Assembly (NCBI RefSeq): GCF_011682045.1
Contig: NZ_VVIW01000001.1
Coordinates: forward strand, 248,001 to 312,000
Direction of reading: 5' to 3'
Origin: Massilia aquatica
GTDB lineage: Bacteria; Pseudomonadota; Gammaproteobacteria; Burkholderiales; Burkholderiaceae_D
Length of the DNA: 64,000 nucleotides
Translations under genes and position numbers: made by a program
The notes under the pieces: generated by a model
Database searches by the model: none
Told to the model about the DNA's origin: nothing
Seen by the model: the letters and a program-made list of their open reading frames with translations, nothing else
Shown here: one piece after another, positions 50,893 to 59,790 of the stretch
How the letters are laid out: the number at the start of each line of letters is the position of its first letter
Numbering within the stretch: position 1 is the stretch's first letter

Positions 50893-51633
50893 TTGAAGAT
50901 CAAGCTCTATTTCCGGCTGTGCCGCGTGTTTTTCCACCTGTTGACCGGCTTGTCCGCGTGCGCATTCGTGTTCCCGTGGGCCAGCCATGCGCTGCGCGAC
51001 CGCGTCACCCAAAGCTGGTCGCGCCGGCTGGTAGGCATCTGCGGCGTGACCGTGACGCCGTCCACCGGCGTGGCGGCGCTGGCGCACGCGATGGTGGTGG
51101 CCAACCATGTGTCGTGGCTGGATATTTTTGTGATCAATGCGCTCTATCCGTGCCGCTTCGTGGCCAAGTCCGAGATCCGCGCGTGGCCGGTGCTCGGCTG
51201 GCTGGCCGACAAGGCCGGCACGGTGTTCCTCGCGCGCGGCAACCGGCGCGACCTGCGCCAGATTTTCAAGGGGCTGGTGCACAAGCTCGAGCAGGGCGAG
51301 CGCGTCGCCTTCTTCCCGGAAGGAACCACGGCTTCCCAGGGCAGCCTGCTGCCGTTCCACGCCAACCTGTTCGAAGCGGCGGTCGACGCCGGCGTGATGG
51401 TGCAGCCGTACGCGGTGAGCTATGTGGACGCCAGCGGCGCGCTGCATCCCTCGATTGAATTCATCGGCGAGATGAGCTTTGCCGAGAGCATGGTGGCGAT
51501 CCTGTCGGGTCCCGCCGTGAGCGCGCGCCTGGTCTGCATGGCGCCGATCGACGCCGCCGGCGCGCACCGGCGCGACATTTGCGCGGCCGCCCACGCGGCC
51601 GTGGGCGCGGCGCTCGGGCACAAACCCGATTAG
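50893..51633 (+). CDS. 1-acyl-sn-glycerol-3-phosphate acyltransferase family protein
   Basis: This 246-residue membrane acyltransferase has a hydrophobic N-terminal segment (about 10-32), the catalytic NHVSWLDIF motif (about 75-83, the His/Asp pair), and FPEGTTASQG (about 138-147). PlsC proteins acylate lysophosphatidic acid in phospholipid synthesis. A second PlsC homologue lies at 61.3 kb, so this one may use another acyl acceptor, for example lyso-ornithine lipid (OlsA-like). It starts with a TTG, but the downstream alignment is normal. It ends convergent to apaH, overlapping it by four bases. Confidence 0.86.
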   Translation: MKIKLYFRLCRVFFHLLTGLSACAFVFPWASHALRDRVTQSWSRRLVGICGVTVTPSTGVAALAHAMVVANHVSWLDIFVINALYPCRFVAKSEIRAWPVLGWLADKAGTVFLARGNRRDLRQIFKGLVHKLEQGERVAFFPEGTTASQGSLLPFHANLFEAAVDAGVMVQPYAVSYVDASGALHPSIEFIGEMSFAESMVAILSGPAVSARLVCMAPIDAAGAHRRDICAAAHAAVGAALGHKPD

Positions 51634-52475
51634 CCTTTCTGCTTGCCCGGTTCCTTGTACTCGGGGCAGTCCACTTGCAGCAGGCTGCGGTCGTTCAGGC
51701 ACAGCGCGCTCAATTTGCCGCCCCACACGCAGCCGCTGTCCAGGCCGACCACGTCCTCGCGCAGCAGCAGGCCGAGGGCCGACCAGTGGCCGAACACCAC
51801 GGTGGTGCCGAGGCTCCGGCGGCCCGCCAGGTCGAACCAGGGCAGCAGCGACGATCCGGGCGGCGCGCCCGCGCTTTCCTTTTCCTTGAAATCCATGGTG
51901 CCGTCGGGCGCGCACAGGCGCATGCGCGTGAGCGCGTTGACGATGCAGCGCAGGCGCGCCATGCCGCGCAAGCGATCGTCCCAGCGCGCCGGCTCGTTGC
52001 CGTACATGTCGCGCAAAAAATCGATCCAGCCCGGCCCGCGCAGCACCGCTTCGACTTCGCCCGCGAGCGCCATGGTCTGCGCCGCATCCCACTGCGGGGC
52101 CACGCCGGCGTGCACCAGCAGGTGGCCTTCGGCCATCATCGCCAGCGGGCGCTGACGCAGCCAGTCGATCAGGTCAGCGCGGTCGGGCGCGGCGAGAATG
52201 GCGTCGAGCGTATCGGACCTGGCCGTTTTTTGCGCACCCGCGGCTACCGCCAGCAGATGCAGGTCGTGGTTGCCGAGCAGTGCTTCGCTTACGCCCGCGC
52301 GCACCAGCGCCGCCACCCGGCGCAGGGCGTCGAGCGAGGCCGGGCCACGATTGATCAGATCGCCGACGAACAGCACGCGCGCGGGGCCGCCGGCATCTTC
52401 CTCGATGCGGTTCAGGAGGACAGCGGTTTCGTGGGCGCATCCTTGCAGATCGCCGATGACATAAGTTCTTAACAA
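51630..52475 (-). CDS. apaH: Symmetrical bis(5'-nucleosyl)-tetraphosphatase
   Basis: This enzyme of about 281 residues hydrolyses Ap4A to two ADP. The metallophosphatase signatures are GDLQGCAHE (about 8-16), VGDLINRGPASL (about 36-47) and LGNHDLHLLA (about 65-74), followed by HAGVAPQWD. The open frame extends 21 codons upstream to 52538 without an ATG in a good place. I set the start at a TTG (52475) with TGGAA seven bases before it, giving MLRTYVIGDLQGC as in relatives; a GTG at 52502 is the alternative. Its promoter faces the rfbC region. Confidence 0.88.
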   Translation of the reverse strand: MLRTYVIGDLQGCAHETAVLLNRIEEDAGGPARVLFVGDLINRGPASLDALRRVAALVRAGVSEALLGNHDLHLLAVAAGAQKTARSDTLDAILAAPDRADLIDWLRQRPLAMMAEGHLLVHAGVAPQWDAAQTMALAGEVEAVLRGPGWIDFLRDMYGNEPARWDDRLRGMARLRCIVNALTRMRLCAPDGTMDFKEKESAGAPPGSSLLPWFDLAGRRSLGTTVVFGHWSALGLLLREDVVGLDSGCVWGGKLSALCLNDRSLLQVDCPEYKEPGKQKG

Positions 52476-52538
52476 TTCAATTCCAGTACTGGCAGGTTTC
52501 ACATAAAATCGGGGTTCGGCATTCCGGGCCCGGCGCAT

Positions 52539-52757
52539 ACTAAATCATTTTTGTAACCAGGGGTGCCGCTTTGAGTTACAACATGGTTTGCTTTGGTGCA
52601 CATGTTGATGAATTGAGCCTGGCCAATATGTGCTTCGTTCGCGCCGCCGTATTTGCGTATCATATGCCGATCCGCAGCCGGTCCGCACTGCTCCGGCGGA
52701 TAAGAGTTAATGCTTGCCGGCAGTATTTGCTGCCATCTTCGATGATAGGATTTGCTG
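52539..52757 (+). other. Intergenic region between apaH and rfbC
   Basis: This gap between divergent genes is AT-richer than its flanks. I see no credible gene; a frame (52571-52849) is out of register with rfbC and unrecognisable. Promoters for apaH (minus) and rfbC (plus) should lie here. Confidence 0.4.
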
Positions 52758-53303
52758 ATGAAAGTCACGCCCACCGCCATTCCCGAAGTACTGATCCTGG
52801 AGCCGCGCGTGTTCGGCGACGACCGGGGCTTTTTCTTCGAAAGTTTTAACGAACGCAAATTCGAGCAACTGACCGGCGTGTCCGCGCATTTTGTCCAGGA
52901 TAACCACTCCAAGTCCGCCAAAAACGTCTTGCGCGGCCTGCATTACCAGATCAGCCAGCCGCAAGGCAAACTGGTGCGGGTGACGGCCGGATCGGTGTAT
53001 GACGTGGTCGTTGATTTGCGCAAATCCTCGGCCTTTTTCGGACGCTGGATCGGATTGGATTTATCCGCCGAAAACCAGCGTCAGCTATGGGTGCCGCCCG
53101 GTTTTGCGCACGGATTCATGGTCACCAGCGATAGCGCCGAAGTCCAGTATAAAACCACCGATTACTGGGCGCCCGAGCTGGAACGGGTGATTCTATGGAA
53201 TGATCCCGACATCGGCATCGAATGGCCCTTGCCCGGTTTGCCTATGCTCTCCGGTAAAGACAGCAAGGGCGCGCTGCTGGCGCAGTCAGACGTATTCCCA
53301 TGA
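52758..53303 (+). CDS. rfbC: dTDP-4-dehydrorhamnose 3,5-epimerase
   Basis: This 181-residue cupin enzyme makes dTDP-4-keto-L-rhamnose. The catalytic His is in NVLRGLHYQ (about 55-63), with the second set in WVPPGFAHGFMV (about 112-123) and the Tyr in VQYKTTDYWAPE (about 131-142). The start ATG follows a weak site. It overlaps rfbD (ATGA). rfbA and rfbB, normally adjacent, are not in the window. Confidence 0.95.
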   Translation: MKVTPTAIPEVLILEPRVFGDDRGFFFESFNERKFEQLTGVSAHFVQDNHSKSAKNVLRGLHYQISQPQGKLVRVTAGSVYDVVVDLRKSSAFFGRWIGLDLSAENQRQLWVPPGFAHGFMVTSDSAEVQYKTTDYWAPELERVILWNDPDIGIEWPLPGLPMLSGKDSKGALLAQSDVFP

Positions 53304-54190
53304 AGATTCTGCTTACCGGCGCCAACGGCCAGCTCGGCCACGAACTGGCGCGCAGCCTGCGCCCGCTGGGCGAGCTGGTCGCGCCTGCGCGTGCCGATTG
53401 CGACCTGGCCGACCTCGACCAGCTGCGTGCCGTGCTGCGCAGCGTGCGGCCGGGCCTGATCGTCAACGCGGCCGCGTATACGGCGGTGGACCGGGCCGAG
53501 GACGAGCGCGCGCTGGCGATCCGCATCAATGCCGACGCGCCCGCCCTGATGGCGCAGGAGGCGGGCGAGCTGGGCGCCGCGCTGCTGCACTATTCCACTG
53601 ATTACGTGTTCGACGGCAACGCGGCCGGGGCGTATGCCGAGACCGATACCCCGGCGCCGCTGAGCGTCTACGGCCAGAGCAAGCTGGCCGGCGAACAGGC
53701 GATTGCCGCCGCCGGCATCCGGCACCTGATCCTGCGCACCAGCTGGGTGGTTGGCCTGCGCGGCAATAACTTTTTGCTGACCATGTTGCGCCTGGGACGT
53801 GAGCGCGCGCAGTTGCGCATCGTTGCGGACCAGCATGGTGCGCCCACCTGGAGCCGCACCCTGGCCGATACCAGCGCGCATCTGCTGGGCCTGGCGCTGG
53901 CGGGCGGCGCCCCGTGGTGGGAGCGGCACGGCGGCCTGTATCACCTGACCAGCCAGGGCTGCACCAGCTGGGCCGGCTTTGCCGAGGCGATTTTCAGCGC
54001 TGCCGGCATGGGCTGCGAGGTGGTGCCGATCACTGCGGCGGAATATGGCGCCAGGGCCCCCCGGCCGGCCAATTCCCGTCTCGATTGCAGCAAGCTGATG
54101 GCGCTGTGCGGCCCCTTGCCCGACTGGCAAACCGCCCTGGCCGGCTGCCTTTCTTCAGCGGATGCAAGCAAGGGCCTTGTCCCGGACTAA
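53300..54190 (+). CDS. rfbD: dTDP-4-dehydrorhamnose reductase
   Basis: This 296-residue short-chain dehydrogenase makes dTDP-L-rhamnose with NADPH. It has the nucleotide loop TGANGQLGHELARSL (about 6-20), the active-site Ser/Thr-Tyr-Lys set (HYSTDYVFDGN and SVYGQSKLAGEQ, about 96-106 and 121-132). It completes the pathway after RfbC and supplies L-rhamnose for O-antigen or exopolysaccharide. Confidence 0.94.
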   Translation: MKILLTGANGQLGHELARSLRPLGELVAPARADCDLADLDQLRAVLRSVRPGLIVNAAAYTAVDRAEDERALAIRINADAPALMAQEAGELGAALLHYSTDYVFDGNAAGAYAETDTPAPLSVYGQSKLAGEQAIAAAGIRHLILRTSWVVGLRGNNFLLTMLRLGRERAQLRIVADQHGAPTWSRTLADTSAHLLGLALAGGAPWWERHGGLYHLTSQGCTSWAGFAEAIFSAAGMGCEVVPITAAEYGARAPRPANSRLDCSKLMALCGPLPDWQTALAGCLSSADASKGLVPD

Positions 54191-54409
54191 GCAAAAGTGC
54201 CGCAACAGGCGCCGAAATCGCTCTTTTTTGCATAAAACCTGCGTATCGTCAGCCGCTGGGCCCCCTCCTGGCGTCTTTGGAGGGCAGGTAATCCGGTACA
54301 ATCATGGATTACCTTCATACCAGATCATGGCGACCGCAACACTCACCGCATGCGTTGGTCCGCCGGGTAGGGCACGAGCCTGCCCGCGTTTTTGCATATA
54401 TAAATAATA
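54191..54409 (+). other. Intergenic region before the WecA-like gene
   Basis: A possible promoter has TACAAT at 54297-54302 with CTTTGG 16 bp upstream. The last 20 bases before the next ATG are very AT-rich (TATATAAATAATA) and have no Shine-Dalgarno sequence. A short GC-rich hairpin (CCCTCC with GGAGGG, about 54262-54284) lies before it. No gene is seen. Confidence 0.35.
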
Positions 54410-55504
54410 ATGTTTTCATTTCTCGTGAGTTTCGTCGCTTCCGCCTTGCTGACCCTGCTTGTAATCAAGCAGGCCAGGCTGCATGGTCCCGCGCTTGATG
54501 CCGATTTCTTCGGTGTTCAAAAAGTCCATTCGCATACGGTGGCGCGCATTGGCGGGCTGCCGATTTTCATGGCGGTCGTGATCAGCGCGCTCATTTCGAT
54601 CTGGCGCGTGCCGGCCATGGCCGTCTGGCTGATGTCGCTGATGCTGTGCGCCGGGGTGGCCTTTGTCGGCGGCATCGTGGAAGACTATACCGGCAACGTC
54701 AGTGCGCTGCGGCGCCTGGTATTGACGATGGCGGCCGCCTTGCTCGGCTATTTTTTGCTCGGCGCCAAGCTCGACCGCATTGATTTTCCGTTCAGTTCCT
54801 GGCGCATCATGTATATCTGGGTGGCCGTTCCCCTGACCGTGCTGGCGGTGGCCGGTATCGCCAACGCGATTAATATCATCGATGGATTTAATGGTCTGGC
54901 CAGCGTGGTAACCATTTGTATGCTTATCTCGCTCGGTTATGTGGCGTGGCAGGTGGGCGATGTGTTCGTGCTGGTGGCGGCGCTGATGGTGGCGGGCGCC
55001 ACGGCCGGCTTCCTGATCTGGAATTACCCGGTCGGACTGATATTCCTGGGTGACGGCGGGGCGTATTTTATCGGCTTCATGCTGGGCGAACTGGCGTTGC
55101 TGCTGGTAATGCGCAACCCCGACGTGTCGACCTGGTACGCGGCTTTGCTGCTGATATATCCAGCCTTCGAAACGATTTTCTCGGCCTATCGCCGCATGTT
55201 CTTGCGCGGCAAATCCCCGGCAATGCCGGACGGAATACACCTGCACAGCCTGATTTTCCGGCGCATTGTGCAATGGGCGGTCGGGCGCAAAGAAGCGCGC
55301 GCCCTGATGCGCCGCAATTCGCTGACATCGCCGTACCTGTGGATGTTTTCCCTGATGGCGGTAATCCCGGCCACGGTGTTCTGGAAAGATACCGGAGTAT
55401 TGATTTTCTTCTGCTTATTGTTCGTCGTCAGTTATGTGTGGCTGTATGCGCGTATTGTTCGATTTAAGTCACCCCGCTGGCTCATTCTTCGCAAGAAGGA
55501 CTAG
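54410..55504 (+). CDS. WecA/MraY-family undecaprenyl-phosphate sugar-1-phosphate transferase
   Basis: This 364-residue glycosyltransferase family 4 protein has about eleven membrane helices. The signatures are KVHSHTVARIGGLPIFMAV (about 42-60), NAINIIDGFNGLASV (about 153-167), GDGGAYFIGFMLGEL (about 212-226) and GIHLHSLIFRRI (about 276-287). It loads a sugar phosphate, often GlcNAc-1-P, onto undecaprenyl phosphate to start O-antigen, capsule or exopolysaccharide synthesis. It lies downstream of dTDP-rhamnose genes. The AT-rich start region lacks a ribosome binding site, so translation initiation is unusual. Confidence 0.88.
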   Translation: MFSFLVSFVASALLTLLVIKQARLHGPALDADFFGVQKVHSHTVARIGGLPIFMAVVISALISIWRVPAMAVWLMSLMLCAGVAFVGGIVEDYTGNVSALRRLVLTMAAALLGYFLLGAKLDRIDFPFSSWRIMYIWVAVPLTVLAVAGIANAINIIDGFNGLASVVTICMLISLGYVAWQVGDVFVLVAALMVAGATAGFLIWNYPVGLIFLGDGGAYFIGFMLGELALLLVMRNPDVSTWYAALLLIYPAFETIFSAYRRMFLRGKSPAMPDGIHLHSLIFRRIVQWAVGRKEARALMRRNSLTSPYLWMFSLMAVIPATVFWKDTGVLIFFCLLFVVSYVWLYARIVRFKSPRWLILRKKD

Positions 55505-55582
55505 CATTAATGCGCGGATGTAGTATATTGCGACAATTGGTGAGTTTTCACTTAATCTGTTTCAACCCACTTTGAAGGAACG

Positions 55583-55894
55583 ATGATGGATCTGTCAAAT
55601 ATGTCGATCGGTGATCTGCGCAACCTGCAGGATCAAATCAAGCAAGAAATGAAGAAGCGCGAGCACCAGGAAGTGGCCAAAGCCCGCGAACAAATCCTGG
55701 CAATTGCCCAGAGCGTTGGTGTGCCACTAAAGGATCTGATTGGTACCGGCATCCGTGCCAAGACCGGCAGCGTGGCCGTGCGTTATCGTCATCCCGACAA
55801 TGCAGCCCAACAATGGACCGGCCGCGGCCGTCAGCCGAAATGGGTCAAAGAATGGGTCGAGGGCGGCAAGGATATCGACAAGCTGCGCGTGTAA
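55583..55894 (+). CDS. H-NS-family nucleoid protein
   Basis: This 103-residue protein has an N-terminal coiled-coil dimerisation part (LSNMSIGDLRNLQDQIKQEM, 4-23) and the C-terminal DNA-binding motif QWTGRGRQPKWVKEWV (about 76-91) in place of the core T-W-x-G-x-G-R-x-P. It is of the short Bv3F/HvrA-like type common in Burkholderiales. It silences AT-rich DNA. GAAGGA precedes the ATG. A place between sugar-transfer genes suggests it may regulate surface polysaccharide, by inference only. Confidence 0.9.
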   Translation: MMDLSNMSIGDLRNLQDQIKQEMKKREHQEVAKAREQILAIAQSVGVPLKDLIGTGIRAKTGSVAVRYRHPDNAAQQWTGRGRQPKWVKEWVEGGKDIDKLRV

Positions 55895-55960
55895 TTGTTT
55901 TTCGTGCAGCGCATGTAGCGGCAGGATCGGCGGGCAATTCCCAAAGGCCCCGCTTGCCGC

Positions 55961-55966
55961 TACAAT
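55961..55966 (+). promoter_or_regulatory. Possible -10 element for the phosphomannomutase gene
   Basis: TACAAT lies 132 bp before the ATG in a gap with no other gene. No clear -35 is visible at 16-18 bp upstream, so this is tentative. Confidence 0.3.
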
Positions 55967-56097
55967 ATCAGGCATTCATTTAAGCGCTTTCCCCCCATCA
56001 CCATCCCGACGCACTGTTTGCAAGCCCGGTACCGCCTGTTCCGCATGGCGCACGCCAGCATCCCGCCGCGCCGCGACTTACCTGAGGTTTCTACCCC

Positions 56098-57480
56098 ATG
56101 CTTCCACTTTCCAAGACCATTTTCAAAGCCTACGACATTCGCGGCGTGATCGGCAGCACGCTCGACGCCGGCATCGCGCACCAGATCGGCCAGGCCTTCG
56201 GGGCCGCCGCGCTGGCCAAGGGCGAGCGCACCGTCGTCATCGGCCGCGATGGCCGCCTGTCAGGCCCGGAACTGGCGGCAGCGCTGGCGCAAGGCTTGCA
56301 GGCCGCCGGCGTCGATGTGATCGACCTGGGCGTGGTGGCCACGCCGATGGTCTACTTCGGCACCAATGTGCTGGGCGCGGCCTCGGGCATCATGGTCACG
56401 GGCAGCCACAATCCGCCCAACTACAACGGTTTTAAAATGGTGCTGGCGGGCGAAGCGATCCACGGCGAAACCATTCAAGCGCTGTATCACAGCATCGCCG
56501 CGCACGACGGCAGCGTCGCCGCCATTGCGGGCGCCTACAGCACCCACGACATCCGCGCCGCTTACCTCGAGCGCATCATCGGCGACGTCAAGCTGGCGCG
56601 CCCGATGAAGATCGCGGTCGACTGCGGCAACGGCGTGGCCGGTGCCTTTGCCGGCGACCTGTATCGCGGCATGGGCTGCGAAGTGATCGAATTGTTCTGC
56701 GAAGTCGATGGCACCTTCCCGAACCACCATCCCGATCCGGCTCATCCTGAAAACCTGCAGGACCTGATCCGCTGCCTGCAAGAGACCGACGCCGAAATCG
56801 GCATCGCCTTCGACGGCGACGGCGACCGCCTGGGCGTGGTCACCAAGGATGGCCAGATCATTTATCCCGACCGCCAGATGATGCTGTTCGCAGCCGATGT
56901 CCTGTCGCGCAACCCGGGCGCCGAGATTTTGTACGACGTCAAATGCACGCGCCACCTGGCCCCCTGGATTGCCAAACATGGCGGGCGGCCGCTGATGTGG
57001 AAGACCGGCCACTCGCTGGTCAAGGCCAAGCTGCGCGAAACGGGCGCTCCGCTGGGCGGCGAAATGAGCGGCCATATCTTCTTCAAGGACCGCTGGTACG
57101 GTTTCGACGACGGCCTGTACTCCGGCGCGCGCCTGCTCGAACTGCTGACCAGGGAAAGCGATCCGTCGGCCATGATGAACGCGCTGCCGCAGTCCGACAG
57201 CACGCCCGAGCTGCACCTGCACCTGGCCGAAGGCGAGAACGTGGTCCTGATCGAGCGCCTGCGCAATGAAGCGACCTTTCCGGGCTCCGAGCGCATCATC
57301 GACATCGACGGCCTGCGCGTTGAATATCCGGACGGCTTTGGCCTGGCGCGTTCGTCCAACACCACGCCGGTGGTGGTGATGCGCTTTGAAGCGGAAACGC
57401 CGGAAGCGCTGCGCCGCATCCAGGGCGAGTTCCGGCGCGTGATCGTGGCCGTGCGCCCCGACGCCGAACTGCCGTTCTGA
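56098..57480 (+). CDS. Phosphomannomutase/phosphoglucomutase (AlgC/ManB-like)
   Basis: This 460-residue alpha-D-phosphohexomutase has the four-domain layout: FKAYDIRGVIG at the start, the phospho-serine loop TGSHNPPNYNGFKM (about 101-114), the magnesium loop AFDGDGDRLGVVT (about 239-251), the sugar-binding GEMSGHIFF (about 321-329) and RSSNTTPVVVMRFE near the C-terminus (phosphate contact). It interconverts 1- and 6-phosphates of mannose and glucose for LPS and exopolysaccharide precursors. The heptosyltransferase gene follows 13 bp later. Confidence 0.94.
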   Translation: MLPLSKTIFKAYDIRGVIGSTLDAGIAHQIGQAFGAAALAKGERTVVIGRDGRLSGPELAAALAQGLQAAGVDVIDLGVVATPMVYFGTNVLGAASGIMVTGSHNPPNYNGFKMVLAGEAIHGETIQALYHSIAAHDGSVAAIAGAYSTHDIRAAYLERIIGDVKLARPMKIAVDCGNGVAGAFAGDLYRGMGCEVIELFCEVDGTFPNHHPDPAHPENLQDLIRCLQETDAEIGIAFDGDGDRLGVVTKDGQIIYPDRQMMLFAADVLSRNPGAEILYDVKCTRHLAPWIAKHGGRPLMWKTGHSLVKAKLRETGAPLGGEMSGHIFFKDRWYGFDDGLYSGARLLELLTRESDPSAMMNALPQSDSTPELHLHLAEGENVVLIERLRNEATFPGSERIIDIDGLRVEYPDGFGLARSSNTTPVVVMRFEAETPEALRRIQGEFRRVIVAVRPDAELPF

Positions 57481-57493
57481 GCGCGAGCCCCGC

Positions 57494-58483
57494 TTGGCGC
57501 GCCTGAACATCCTGCTGGTGCGCGTGTCGTCCCTGGGCGACGTGCTGCACAACCTGCCGATGGTGGCCGACATCCTGCGCCACCATCCCGACGCCAATAT
57601 CGACTGGGTGGTGGAGGAGGGCTATGTCAGCCTGGTGCGCCTGAATCCGCGCGTGCGCCGCATCATTCCATTCGCCTTGCGACGTTGGCGCAAGAGCTTG
57701 GGCAAGAAGGAAACCCGCGCCGAGATTCGCGGCTTCTTCAAGGCCGTGCGCGAACAAGAATACGACTACGTGTTCGACACCCAGGGCCTGCTCAAGACCG
57801 GCATCATCATGGGCGCGGCGCGCGTTTCAAAGGGCGGGCGCAAGGTGGGTCTTGCCAACGGCAGCGAAGGCTCCGGTTACGAAGGCATTTCGCGCATCTT
57901 CCACACAGAAAGCATACCCACCGACCCACGCACGCATGCGGTGGCGCGCGGGCGCCTGGTGGCCGGCGCGGCGCTGAACTACGCGCTCACTACCCAGCCC
58001 GACTTCGGCCTGCCGGGCCCCGATCATGCCAACCGCCCGGCGTGGATGCCGGCCGGCGATTACGCGGTGTTTTTCCACGGGACGGCGCGCAACGCAAAAA
58101 AATGGGCGCCCGAGAACTGGATCGCCACCGGGCGCGCACTGGCGCCCATGCCGGTGCTGCTGGCCTGGGGTTCGGCGGCCGAAAAACTCGAAGCCGAGAC
58201 GCTGGCCGCCAGCCTGCCGAATGCCAGCGTGCTGCCCAAGCTGTCGATGGATGAAGCGGTGGCTCTCGCGCGCAACGCGGCGCTGGCGATCGGCGTCGAC
58301 ACGGGTCTTACCCACATCGCGGCCGCCTTCATGCGCCCGGTGATCGAAATTTACTGCGACTCGCCCAAGTGGAAGACCGAAGGCAACTGGTCGGACAAGA
58401 TCATCAACCTGGGCGACAAGGGCGCGCCGCCCGCGGTGGCCGAGGTGCTCGCTGCGGTGAAGCAGTTGCGGGGCATGGCCTGA
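57494..58483 (+). CDS. waaC: Lipopolysaccharide heptosyltransferase I
   Basis: This 329-residue GT9 enzyme adds the first L-glycero-D-manno-heptose to Kdo. It has ILLVRVSSLGDVLHNLPMVA (about 5-24), WVVEEGYVSLVRLNP and the C-terminal domain with FHGTARNAKKWAPENW (about 194-209) and GVDTGLTHIAAAF (about 268-280). It starts at TTG and overlaps waaA by one base. It cooperates with gmhB, encoded at 62.1 kb, which prepares the heptose donor. Confidence 0.93.
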   Translation: MARLNILLVRVSSLGDVLHNLPMVADILRHHPDANIDWVVEEGYVSLVRLNPRVRRIIPFALRRWRKSLGKKETRAEIRGFFKAVREQEYDYVFDTQGLLKTGIIMGAARVSKGGRKVGLANGSEGSGYEGISRIFHTESIPTDPRTHAVARGRLVAGAALNYALTTQPDFGLPGPDHANRPAWMPAGDYAVFFHGTARNAKKWAPENWIATGRALAPMPVLLAWGSAAEKLEAETLAASLPNASVLPKLSMDEAVALARNAALAIGVDTGLTHIAAAFMRPVIEIYCDSPKWKTEGNWSDKIINLGDKGAPPAVAEVLAAVKQLRGMA

Positions 58484-59745
58484 TGCGCACCTTCTACAGC
58501 GCGATGTGGTACCTGGCCCTGCCGCTGGTGCTGCTGCGCCTGTGGTGGCGCGGCATGAAGGAGCCGGGCTACCGCCAGCACTGGCGCGAGCGGCTCGGCA
58601 TCTACCGCGAGCGGGTGCCGGGTTGGCACACGATCTGGGTGCACGCGGTCTCGGTGGGCGAAACGCGCGCCGCCGAACCGCTGATCGATGCGCTGGTCGA
58701 GGCCTATCCCGACAGCCGCATCCTGCTCACCCACATGACGCCCACCGGCCGCGCCACCGGTAAAGCGCTGTTCGCCAAACATGGCGAGCGCCTGATCCAG
58801 GCCTATCTTCCGTACGACACCGTGGCCATGGTGAACCGCTTCATCCGCCAGTTCACGCCGCGCATCTGCATCCTGATGGAGACCGAAGTCTGGCCCAACC
58901 TGATTGCCGCCTGCGGCGAGCGCATTCCGGTCGCGCTGGTCAATGCGCGCCTGTCGGAGCGCTCGCTCAGGCGCGGCCAGCGCTTCGGTCAACTCATGAC
59001 CGACGCCGGCCGCGGCATCGCCCTGGTGGCCGCGCAGACCGAGGCTGACGCGGCGCGCCTGCGTTCTTTCGGCGCATCCAAGGTGGAAGTCACCGGCAGC
59101 ATCAAGTTCGACGTGGTGGTGCCCGAGGCGGCCCTGGCAACCGGCGCCTGGCTGCGCGCGCGCATTGGCGCGCGCCCGGTGCTGCTGTGCGCCAGCACGC
59201 GCGATGGCGAAGAGGCGCTGATTCTCGACGCCTTCAAGCGCATGGTCTGGCCGCAGGGGGCGCCGCTGCTCATGATCGTGCCGCGCCACCCGCAGCGTTT
59301 CGACGACGTGGCGGCGCAGGTCTTGGAACGCGGCCTGTCGCTGCAACGCCGCTCGGGCCTGGCGCAGCAGGGCGTCGATGCCGATGTCCTGCTGGGCGAC
59401 TCGATGGGCGAAATGTTCGCCTACTACGCCGCCTGCGATGTCGCTTTTGTGGGCGGCAGCCTGCTGCCGCTGGGCGGCCAGAACCTGATCGAGCCATGCG
59501 CGCTGGGTAAGCCGGTGCTGGTCGGTCCGCACACCTTCAATTTTGCGCTGGCCACCGAGGACGCCATCGCCGACGGCGGCGCGCTGCGGGTGCCGGATGC
59601 CGCCGCACTGCTGAGCGAAGCGGCACGCCTGCTGGGCGACCCCGAGGCCCGCGCTGGTATGGGCGCGCACGCCGCCGCGTATGCGCAGCGCCATCGCGGC
59701 GCGACCGCGCGCACAGTTGGTTTATTACGACGACTGATTTATTAG
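58483..59745 (+). CDS. waaA: 3-deoxy-D-manno-octulosonic acid transferase
   Basis: This 420-residue GT30 enzyme attaches Kdo to lipid IVA. It has an N-terminal membrane segment (about 5-22), HAVSVGETRAAEPLI (about 53-67; Glu is the catalytic residue), METEVWPNLIAAC (about 132-144), and the C-terminal donor domain with VPRHPQRF (about 268-275), LGDSMGEMFAYYAACDVAFVG (split as LGDSMGEMFAYYAAC, about 306-320) and GGQNLIEPCALGKPVLVGP. The start overlaps the waaC stop by one base; a longer frame has no support. Confidence 0.95.
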   Translation: MRTFYSAMWYLALPLVLLRLWWRGMKEPGYRQHWRERLGIYRERVPGWHTIWVHAVSVGETRAAEPLIDALVEAYPDSRILLTHMTPTGRATGKALFAKHGERLIQAYLPYDTVAMVNRFIRQFTPRICILMETEVWPNLIAACGERIPVALVNARLSERSLRRGQRFGQLMTDAGRGIALVAAQTEADAARLRSFGASKVEVTGSIKFDVVVPEAALATGAWLRARIGARPVLLCASTRDGEEALILDAFKRMVWPQGAPLLMIVPRHPQRFDDVAAQVLERGLSLQRRSGLAQQGVDADVLLGDSMGEMFAYYAACDVAFVGGSLLPLGGQNLIEPCALGKPVLVGPHTFNFALATEDAIADGGALRVPDAAALLSEAARLLGDPEARAGMGAHAAAYAQRHRGATARTVGLLRRLIY

Positions 59746-59790
59746 GCTTTGGTAACATGTCCCCACAATAAATAATAACTGGGGAAGCAC

